From an uncultured Clostridia bacterium (GTDB taxonomy: Bacteria; Bacillota; Clostridia; Christensenellales; Borkfalkiaceae), in NCBI GenBank assembly GCA_900557285.1, contig USSJ01000021.1, positions 1 to 10,539 of the forward strand: a DNA stretch of 10,539 bases. The letters are read 5' to 3'. Positions 1 to 6,594 of the stretch are shown piece by piece (position 1 is the first letter of the stretch; every line of letters starts with the position of its first letter). The notes under the pieces are model-generated. The model ran no database searches. It saw only the letters and a program-made list of their open reading frames with translations, and was not told the origin of the DNA. Position numbers and translations under genes: made by a program.

Positions 1-73
1 TCGTCGATACGGCTCAGCCCGTCAAACCGCTTCTTCCCTTGCCCTTTCTCCTCTTTTACCGATGCCTGCGGAC
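1..73. repeat. Direct repeat copy 1 (stalk region of the left-edge gene)
   Basis: Identical to 3162-3234 at 71 of 73 positions (differences at 41 and 58). Similarity stops sharply after position 73 and may continue beyond the left edge. It codes the charged stalk leading into the ATPase core. Confidence 0.95.
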
Positions 74-332
74 CGCTTTGTTCAAGCGTTACGTTTTGCA
101 CCGTAACAGTCTGCCCGTTTTTTCTGTCGTATGCCACCAGTACGATCAGAGCAACGAGTACCGCAAGTAAAATAAGGAACAAAATCACAATGGCGGCAAC
201 CGTGCCGGACGCGTAAGACGAAGAACGGAAATACCCCGCCGCCGAAATTCCGAGCAGAAGAACCGCAGCCGCCGCCACACCCAGCAAAATCCAATATTTC
301 TTTTTCAGTTTTGGCAATCGGAAATTTTTCAT
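1..332 (-). CDS. Membrane-anchored protein, probable second McrB-like AAA+ ATPase (N-terminal part only)
   Basis: The first 110 residues are visible; the gene runs off the left edge. Two membrane segments are clear (about residues 14-34 and 44-67), preceded by a basic start (KLKKKYW) and followed by YDRKNG, which predicts a hairpin with both ends in the cytosol. Residues 88-110 (PQASVKEEKGQGKKRFDGLS and on) match residues 65-87 of the AAA+ protein encoded at 2117-3424 with two changes, and the DNA there is 71/73 identical. I infer that the missing part is a paralogous AAA+ ATPase; its Walker motifs lie outside the window and are not seen. The anchor is unrelated to that of the paralogue, which has a single segment. 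The ATG lies 3 bases after the stop of the coiled-coil gene, so it is the last visible operon member. The ribosome binding site is poor: AAGGAT lies 18 bases upstream, so translation may depend on coupling. Confidence 0.8.
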   Translation of the reverse strand, partial: MKNFRLPKLKKKYWILLGVAAAAVLLLGISAAGYFRSSSYASGTVAAIVILFLILLAVLVALIVLVAYDRKNGQTVTVQNVTLEQSGPQASVKEEKGQGKKRFDGLSRID

Positions 333-335
333 GGT

Positions 336-2093
336 CTATTCGCCGTCTTTATCCTTATTTCTCTCTTCCTTATTCTTTTCTCCGCATTCAGACTGAAACA
401 CTTCCTTGCGGATACGTTTTTTTGCTTTTTTCCACTCCTCACGGAAAAACGAACGGAATACCCGATACTGATGTTCCAATTCGTCAAACTGTTCGCGCCC
501 CGTAAAATCATCCTTTTCCGTCAATGCTCCGCAATCTTTTTTCAGGGAGATCAGTTGCGCTTGTGCAAGCGTTATTTCTTGCTGCAGGCGCGCAGATTCC
601 GTACGACAGCTGCTCAGCTCTTTTTCTGCCGAGGATTTCTCTTTCAACGCTCTTTCCAGCCTGGCGTCCGCTTCTTGCTTTTCTTTTTTCGCCTGCGAAC
701 GGATCTCTTGCACCGTATGTGAACAGGATTCCTGCACGGACGCTATCTCTTTCGCACATTCTTCCTGCTTTTTCCGCATTTCTTCTTCATGCGCGGCGTT
801 CAGCCGCTCTGTCTCTGCTTGCGCCCGTTCCGCCTCCGCTTGCAGACGCGCTTCGTACCCTTTGCACAAATTCTCTTTTTCCGCCCGGTATTCCGTTTCC
901 CTCTCAAAAAGCAGGCGTTCACTCTCTTTATGCGCCGAAATCGCCTCCGTACGCTCTTTTTCCGAACGTTCCAGCCGTTTTCTGAGTCCGGGCAGCGCCG
1001 AACACTGCGCTTCCAGCTCCTGCGCATGCTTTTCCAAAAGCAAAAGGTACTCCTCCAAGCCTGTACCCGTTTCCGCAACCCGTTTTTTCAGCGCTTGCAG
1101 CTTGCTTTGCTCTTTTTGCTGCGCTTCACGCTTTTCCCTTTCCAGCTCCTGCTCCAACCTCGACTGCAAAATATTCTGCTGACCTGTGTTCGCCTTATAT
1201 GCCAGAAAACTGAATAATTCCGCCGCTTCCGCAAACTCTTGCGCCGTCTTTTCTTCCAACGGAGTCAGGCGGACTTTTTCCTGCTTTGCCGTAAAGCCGT
1301 CTTTTTCGTAAGCGGTAATAAAATAATACAGCTGCACGGCGGCTTTGAACTCTTTATTCATCTTCAGGACATTGGTTTCCGTAACGGGCGGTTTGAGTTT
1401 GGGCGCCTTTGCGACAAATTCCATCAGCGGCGTCGCAAGATACATCTCCACAGTGCGGATCAACCCGTCGATGCGTTCCAGTTGTTCGCGGCATCCGCTT
1501 GATTCCGACAAAAAAGGATCAAACTTCCGCTCTTCTTCGAGATGCAGACGAAAAATTGTCTTACGCCCGCCCTTTTCGATCGTCTTATCCAGGCTCAGCT
1601 GTCCCTCATACGTCTGCGTTAATTCTAAAATCCTCGTATAACGCCAGGACAAAAAATCGCGCAGATAACACAAGAGCATATAAAGAAACCTGTTTTCATA
1701 AACGGCATAGTCTGTAAGCCTTTCCACCGTGAACAGGCGATCGGGGATCAGTTCTTCTCCTTTCGGCTCTTTTGTCAAAAGATTGCTGTGCTTTGCCAAA
1801 TGTTCGACCGATTCTCTCGAAACATTCTTTACCTTTTCGATATCGACCACTTCGCCGTTCGAACGAATAAACTGCCTTTCCTGCGCGATCGCCTTGCCGA
1901 TATGCACCAGACCTTCCTCGATTGCATCGATCCAGTCATTTTCGATCACGCATTCCGTCCGCACGGTCTCCAGGCAGTCTGCCGCCGCGCCTGTCCGCGC
2001 GATTTCCTTGACGCGCCTTTCACAATCACGGTTTGTCTGCGTTGTCTTTCTGTATTCGGCAAATGCCCGGAATAAAATATCCGAAACGCTCAT
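336..2093 (-). CDS. DUF2357-like (McrC-partner type) protein with long C-terminal coiled coil
   Basis: 585 residues, soluble, with no signal peptide or membrane segment. Residues about 115-300 resemble the DUF2357 domain found beside McrB-like ATPases: IPDRLFTVERL then YENRF at 132-136, and a later TETNVLKMNKEF stretch at 238-249 in a helical region. Residues about 305-525 are rich in E, K, Q, R and A with heptad character, predicting a long coiled coil. The C terminus (550-585) is highly basic and acidic. DUF2357 proteins often carry a PD-(D/E)XK nuclease; I see no such motif here, so the output is not obviously DNA cleavage. The start is fixed by an excellent Shine-Dalgarno sequence (GAGGTGAAGG, 2095-2104), 23 bases after the stop of the AAA+ gene. 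By analogy with McrBC, this protein may be the partner or activator of the neighbouring ATPase, with the coiled coil giving oligomerisation or reach. The DUF2357 call is from motif memory and is moderate; the gene itself is certain. Confidence 0.83.
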   Translation of the reverse strand: MSVSDILFRAFAEYRKTTQTNRDCERRVKEIARTGAAADCLETVRTECVIENDWIDAIEEGLVHIGKAIAQERQFIRSNGEVVDIEKVKNVSRESVEHLAKHSNLLTKEPKGEELIPDRLFTVERLTDYAVYENRFLYMLLCYLRDFLSWRYTRILELTQTYEGQLSLDKTIEKGGRKTIFRLHLEEERKFDPFLSESSGCREQLERIDGLIRTVEMYLATPLMEFVAKAPKLKPPVTETNVLKMNKEFKAAVQLYYFITAYEKDGFTAKQEKVRLTPLEEKTAQEFAEAAELFSFLAYKANTGQQNILQSRLEQELEREKREAQQKEQSKLQALKKRVAETGTGLEEYLLLLEKHAQELEAQCSALPGLRKRLERSEKERTEAISAHKESERLLFERETEYRAEKENLCKGYEARLQAEAERAQAETERLNAAHEEEMRKKQEECAKEIASVQESCSHTVQEIRSQAKKEKQEADARLERALKEKSSAEKELSSCRTESARLQQEITLAQAQLISLKKDCGALTEKDDFTGREQFDELEHQYRVFRSFFREEWKKAKKRIRKEVFQSECGEKNKEERNKDKDGE

Positions 2094-2116
2094 ACCTTCA
2101 CCTCAAATCTGCCGCT

Positions 2117-3424
2117 TTACATATTGCCCGCAAGGCGGCGAACCGCTTCCTTGCACTGCGGCATGCTTTCCTCTCCGAACAGCTCTTCCATGCGCAAACA
2201 CAGCCTTTCCGCATTGTTCTTCAGATACACGGGATTCTGCATGCCCAGCTTGCGCATCACTTTCTTCGCCAAAATATCGTCCAGCGCTTCCAGTTCCTTT
2301 CCTCCGCAGCTCACATACACCGCCACGTACTTTTCGATCTGCCGGCGAATGCGGTTCCCGAATGTTACGCGGAATTTCTCACTCATATATTCGTCCAATT
2401 CTTCTAACCTGCGCCTGTTCCGCTCCGTCAGCCCGTATTCTTTTTCCGCTTCCTCTGCAAGCCTCTGAAAGTCTTTGCTGCGGATATGCCGCTCCTTCGC
2501 TTCCCCTGCAATAAACTCTTCCGATTTCCGCTCCAGATCCAATACCATCGCTCGGTCATACACTTTATCCGATATCGCAAACGTGCTGTCGTCGTTGTTC
2601 GCCGTCCCGATAAACCACATATTCTCAGGCAACTGTATGTGCCCTTCTTCCAGCTGCTCCGGATCATCTTTCAGACTGTCGCTCACCACCGTCAGCTTCC
2701 GCTCTTCCGCCTTCGGCAGCTCCAGCAAAGACAAAAATTCCGCAAAATAATATTCCACCCGCGCTATGTTCATTTCGTCCAGCACCGTGATGTACATCTC
2801 TTCGCTGTAATTCGCCTCGTACATCTTCTTCAATAAGTCCGTTTCGTTGAACCGCTTCGTGAATTCGTTGTAATACCCGACAAGATCCGTCCGCTCTTTC
2901 CACATCGGCTGTACCGGTACCACCGTCGACGGGTTCCCCAAATATTCCCCGAACGCGTATGCCAGCGACGTCTTGCCTGTCCCTGACATCCCCTGCAAAA
3001 TCAATATATGCGACACCGCCAGCCCCGCTATAAAGCGGCGGATATCCTCTTCTTCATAATATAACTTCAGCCTGCCCGCCGCATATGCGCGGAATTCTTC
3101 GCAGATCTCTTGCAGCGTCAGACCTTCCGCATATTCCTTCCGCCGATACGACATCTTTCTCTCGTCGATACGGCTCAGCCCGTCAAACCGCTTCTTCCCT
3201 TCCCCTTTCTCCTCTTTTGCCGATGCCTGCGGACGATTATCTTCCTCCGTGCGGATCTGAAGGACTTTCGGCATTCCCTCTTCCCTGCAAGCGAGAGAAA
3301 AAACCAGCCATCCGATCACAACCAGCAAAACGATCAGATAAAACGCTATGGCATACCCTGAAAAAAAGATCTGCCCGCAACTGTTGGATGCGGAGCTCGC
3401 ACCGATCATCACTGAAAATATCAT
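2117..3424 (-). CDS. Membrane-anchored McrB-like AAA+ ATPase
   Basis: 435 residues. One membrane segment at about 24-44 followed by CREEG predicts N-out/C-in, placing the ATPase in the cytosol. A charged stalk (58-90) leads to the AAA+ core: Walker A GMSGTGKT at 145-152; Walker B YITVLDEMN at 211-219 (D216, E217), followed by ARVEYYFAEFLSLLE, as is usual in McrB-type and AAA_5 proteins; sensor 1 region WFIGTANNDD at 270-279; SDKVYDRA at 285-292 with R291 as the likely arginine finger; and FGNRIRRQ at 355-362 near the sensor 2 position. All catalytic elements look intact. The DEMN and TANNDD signatures point to the McrB branch; whether ATP or GTP is used cannot be told. Translation starts at a strong GAGGA 7 bases from the ATG, and that GAGGA overlaps the stop codon of the upstream gene. 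No N-terminal DNA-recognition domain is present, unlike restriction McrB. Confidence 0.92.
   Translation of the reverse strand: MIFSVMIGASSASNSCGQIFFSGYAIAFYLIVLLVVIGWLVFSLACREEGMPKVLQIRTEEDNRPQASAKEEKGEGKKRFDGLSRIDERKMSYRRKEYAEGLTLQEICEEFRAYAAGRLKLYYEEEDIRRFIAGLAVSHILILQGMSGTGKTSLAYAFGEYLGNPSTVVPVQPMWKERTDLVGYYNEFTKRFNETDLLKKMYEANYSEEMYITVLDEMNIARVEYYFAEFLSLLELPKAEERKLTVVSDSLKDDPEQLEEGHIQLPENMWFIGTANNDDSTFAISDKVYDRAMVLDLERKSEEFIAGEAKERHIRSKDFQRLAEEAEKEYGLTERNRRRLEELDEYMSEKFRVTFGNRIRRQIEKYVAVYVSCGGKELEALDDILAKKVMRKLGMQNPVYLKNNAERLCLRMEELFGEESMPQCKEAVRRLAGNM
3162..3234. repeat. Direct repeat copy 2 (stalk region of the AAA+ gene)
   Basis: Partner of 1-73, same orientation, at residues 64-87 of the AAA+ protein. 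The sequences upstream in coding terms (membrane anchors) are unrelated between the two genes, so the repeat edge marks a module boundary. Confidence 0.95.
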
Positions 3425-3431
3425 AATTTCG

Positions 3432-3436
3432 TCCTC
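3432..3436 (-). promoter_or_regulatory. Ribosome binding site overlapping the upstream stop codon
   Basis: GAGGA lies 7 bases before the AAA+ ATG at 3424 and shares bases with the TGA stop (3437-3435) of the pseudo-GH3 gene. This arrangement favours re-initiation by terminating ribosomes and near-equal production of the dead and active AAA+ subunits (inference). Confidence 0.75.
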
Positions 3437-6400
3437 AAAGATCTTCGCCTGTAAATCCTTCGAGCATTTTTCTGCATTGCGGACACCCGTCTGCCCCCAG
3501 AACGGAAAGCAATTCTTTCAGAAAATCGTCGGACGTTACTCCGTTTTCACGCAAAGCGTCAAACATCGGGGCCAGAATCGTGCAGGAAATCGCCCGATCC
3601 AGCGCATTGGCCTGCTCTGCTTTGCAAGCGCAGCAGACAGACGAAAACATCTCAAGCCGCAGCCAGTCTTTATTTCCAAGACAGAAAGAAGACATTTTTC
3701 CCGCATAATTTTCCAGCGCATCCGCCTTCTTCCAACACATCTCTTCATCCAGGCAGTATTCGCCGTGCGCCAGCGCCGCAAGCTTTTCAAACTGCTCATA
3801 ACAAACGGCCGCCGCAGGCGCAGGATCCTGCACCTCTTCACATGCGGAGAGCTGAATTTCAACAAAAACGGCAGAAGGTATCCGAACGGAAGAACAATCC
3901 GCGTCCGCAAGCATTGCGGCCACGAACCAGACGTTGGATAATGCACCGTCGGAATAAGGAAAACGAACATATCCCTTATATTTTCCTAAAAGCGGATCCA
4001 GCCCTTCCGTTCTGACATTGTACCAGGAGCTGAAAAATATCTGATGGCGCCCTTTTAAAGCGGAAAGCATAGTTTTCGTGATACAGCCTTGCGAGTCTTG
4101 TTCTTCCGCCGCATCCCTTGCGATCGTTTCCGTACCGAAAAATTCTCCGATCATGCGCAAAAAACGCGGCAAAAGTTCTTTGTTTTCACTCCGTACGACA
4201 ATCAGACGCGAAGCCGCCATCGCGGCGAGAAAATCCTGTACACTTTGGCCTCGCCAAACAATGCCGCGATCTGAAAAATATTTTTCCGCTTTTTCACAAA
4301 TTACGGAAAAAGTCAGGTTTCGATCAAAATTTACAAGAACGTCCTCATCATTTTTGAGCGATTCCGGTTCTGACTGCTTCTTTCGGTTCTCTGAAAATGC
4401 CCGACTGAACAACGCTTCGTAAGAAGCATCTTCAACGATCTCGGGCGGTACATAGGTACGCACCGTTTCGCTGTTCTCCGTGCGAAAACCTGAAGAAATA
4501 TTGTTCGCCTGTTTCTTTGCTACGATCAGAAGCACGATCGCCGTAAGCAACATCTGCGGGAAAAAACAAACAAGGATCACCATCAAGGCGTTGTACAATC
4601 CGTCATTATAGTACGGCGAACTAACCGCCGCAAAAATAACGGACAGGATCCCCAGAGCTATGGCGGCAAATAAAAAACCAAGACCTACTTTCTTCATTGT
4701 AACGCGGTGTTTTGCGACCGGCATTATCCGCACCTGTTCCAGCGTATAATTTCCCGAAAGTATGTTGGATTTTTCCGGAATATAATCGGACAGGCATTCC
4801 CCGTCAGAAACAAGCCGCTCGCCCGCCACGTTCACTCGCGTCTGCAGCTTCACATCGCGGACGGATGACGCAACAAAAAGATCATACGCCCCGTCTTCCA
4901 CGCCCTTTCTGTCGTTTTTCCATACGCGAAGCGGCGCCGTATCGATATAGACGGATATTCTTGCGTATGTTCCCGCGCGCAGGAAAATCTTACGGAAACC
5001 GATCAGCTCTTTGCGCGGGCGCACCACTGCCGAATCGATTTTGCCCGCATACAGCTGCACTGTTTCCCATGCGTCGAATTTTCCTGTATTTTTTACGGTA
5101 AATTCCGCAAAATTATCCTTTATTTTCAGATCCGAATAACTGAATTTTGTATAACTCAGCCCGAACCCGAACGGATACGGAGGATAGTTTCCCGCCGTAT
5201 CGTAACTGCGGTAACCGTAAAAGGCACCTGCCTTGATCTTTCCCGCTCGTTTATGGCGCCGCAATTCTTCCGATAATTGATCCGTCCCGCAATAAAGTGC
5301 CGATACGAGCCGCCCCGAAGGACAAGTCTTGCCGGATAAAATATTTAAAATTGCCGCGGCGCTTTGCGAACTCTGCCATTCGGCCGACAACAGCGCGGGA
5401 ATTTTTTCGGCAAAGGAAACATCGACAGAGCTTCCTGCGGGGATGAAAACAATGACATTCGCATTTCGTTTCAAAATCTCATCCAGGAGCGCCAATCTGT
5501 TTGCGGGCAGCAATGCTCTTTTTTGATTCGGTTCTTTCTCCAAAAACAAAAGCACTGCATCCGCAGACTGGGCCAGTTTGCACGCTTCCTCGAATGTATC
5601 TTTGCCGCTTTCCGACGTAAGGTCATATCCTTCCGAAAAACCGACCGATTGAAAATATTTGTCCTTATTGACAGACTTTTCAAAAGCCTGCCTTCTCTCT
5701 TCTTCATGCAATCCGATAAAGGCAAGTTTTTTCGAGCGCATCAGCGGCAGCATGAACTTGTTTTTCAAGAGCACCGCGCTCTCTTCCGCCGCCCTTAGCG
5801 CATACTTTTCCCGATCGAAACTTTCACCGTTTTTCCCCTTTGCACCGGCGCATTCCAGTGCCAGGCATATTGCTTGCTCCGCCGCTTTGTCCAGGATCTG
5901 CGCCCCGTCCTTTTCCGCCGCGGCACGCAGCATCTCCCGATCGCCGTCAAGCAAAATATTCCCCGCGGAAAGATCCGAACCCTTTTCATCTATAATAAAT
6001 CCGTTTTTTTCCGCCGCACTGTGCAACAACTTGCTCCAATCCGTATATGACTGGTCTGTATTCGGAAAGTTTTCCCTGTAAACGGTACATTCCCGCTGCG
6101 GCTTGCTGTATAACGGGGAAAGGAATACTTCACGCATTTGAGAAAGAGGGACCTCGTCCGCACCTGATTTCGGCACATAGCCGGAAAAACAAGGGATCAT
6201 TCCCGCCTTGCGGATACCGCGCGCAAAAGACTCCGCCGCCGCGCCGCAAACATACGGATCTTCCGAAATCCCCTCCCGGTAAGGATTGTCTTTGACACCC
6301 ATGTTTTTCAGGCAAAACAACCCCTTCTTTTCTGTCTTTGACGCGAGATCCTGCATTATATCGGACGCAAGCTCCGTATCCCACGTCTGCACAAGAGCGG

Positions 6401-6584
6401 GAACGGCGGGATAAACCCCACCGTTTTCCGTTGCAAAATCGTAAAAATCCACGCGCGGGATCCCGATCTGTTCCGCCCACGGCTCCGCAGCCGCGTTGAG
6501 CGAAGCCGCCAGGGCAAGTTTTTCTTCTTTATCCAGTTTTTTTACGATCTCTTCCTGTTTCTGCATACTTTTTTCAATCCTCAT
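3435..6584 (-). CDS. Pseudo-GH3 glycosidase, membrane hairpin and degenerate AAA+ domain fusion
   Basis: 1049 residues without a signal peptide. Residues about 20-250 follow the GH3 N-terminal domain in outline (IPRVDFYDF, REVFLSPL at 151-158), 265-480 the GH3 C-terminal domain (AAEESAVLLKN at 265-275, ILNILSGKTCPSGRL at 412-426, YPFGFGLSYTKFSYSDL at 470-486), and 485-575 the FnIII-like tail. Known GH3 active-site elements look lost: the usual KHF reads PCF (131-133) and the usual GFVxSDW reads GFIIDEK (195-201). Two membrane segments (633-655, 663-688) are flanked by KHRVTMKK and AKKQ, so both large parts should be cytosolic. Residues about 750-1049 align with the AAA+ core encoded at 2117-3424 but lack Walker A, Walker B and the arginine finger (see findings). 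It is probably a structural or sensing subunit, not an enzyme. The first ATG lies 10 bases after the LRR gene. Met7 (6566) is a real alternative, with GAGGAT ending 10 bases before it. Confidence 0.87.
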   Translation of the reverse strand: MRIEKSMQKQEEIVKKLDKEEKLALAASLNAAAEPWAEQIGIPRVDFYDFATENGGVYPAVPALVQTWDTELASDIMQDLASKTEKKGLFCLKNMGVKDNPYREGISEDPYVCGAAAESFARGIRKAGMIPCFSGYVPKSGADEVPLSQMREVFLSPLYSKPQRECTVYRENFPNTDQSYTDWSKLLHSAAEKNGFIIDEKGSDLSAGNILLDGDREMLRAAAEKDGAQILDKAAEQAICLALECAGAKGKNGESFDREKYALRAAEESAVLLKNKFMLPLMRSKKLAFIGLHEEERRQAFEKSVNKDKYFQSVGFSEGYDLTSESGKDTFEEACKLAQSADAVLLFLEKEPNQKRALLPANRLALLDEILKRNANVIVFIPAGSSVDVSFAEKIPALLSAEWQSSQSAAAILNILSGKTCPSGRLVSALYCGTDQLSEELRRHKRAGKIKAGAFYGYRSYDTAGNYPPYPFGFGLSYTKFSYSDLKIKDNFAEFTVKNTGKFDAWETVQLYAGKIDSAVVRPRKELIGFRKIFLRAGTYARISVYIDTAPLRVWKNDRKGVEDGAYDLFVASSVRDVKLQTRVNVAGERLVSDGECLSDYIPEKSNILSGNYTLEQVRIMPVAKHRVTMKKVGLGFLFAAIALGILSVIFAAVSSPYYNDGLYNALMVILVCFFPQMLLTAIVLLIVAKKQANNISSGFRTENSETVRTYVPPEIVEDASYEALFSRAFSENRKKQSEPESLKNDEDVLVNFDRNLTFSVICEKAEKYFSDRGIVWRGQSVQDFLAAMAASRLIVVRSENKELLPRFLRMIGEFFGTETIARDAAEEQDSQGCITKTMLSALKGRHQIFFSSWYNVRTEGLDPLLGKYKGYVRFPYSDGALSNVWFVAAMLADADCSSVRIPSAVFVEIQLSACEEVQDPAPAAAVCYEQFEKLAALAHGEYCLDEEMCWKKADALENYAGKMSSFCLGNKDWLRLEMFSSVCCACKAEQANALDRAISCTILAPMFDALRENGVTSDDFLKELLSVLGADGCPQCRKMLEGFTGEDL

Positions 6585-6594
6585 TTCCCGCTTT

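Noticed and set aside
524..2514. Long open frames on the plus strand opposite the coiled-coil and ATPase genes
   Set aside because: They lie antisense to genes with clear domains and good ribosome sites. Their products are low-complexity, rich in Ser, Arg, Phe and Pro, and show no recognisable motif.
2117..3424. Ordinary McrBC restriction system
   Set aside because: The ATPase is McrB-like, but it has a membrane anchor where a DNA-recognition domain would be, and the partner shows no nuclease motif. A restriction role is not supported.
3438..3660. Cysteine-rich end of the pseudo-GH3 protein (CCAC, CPQC) as a zinc finger
   Set aside because: The cysteines fall inside a region that aligns with the AAA+ helical domain, whose counterpart reads MPQC; there is no paired ligand pattern of a zinc site.
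3435..6584. Working beta-glucosidase in a sugar-use operon
   Set aside because: Catalytic and substrate-binding motifs are altered, there is no export signal, and no sugar transporter, kinase or regulator is nearby.
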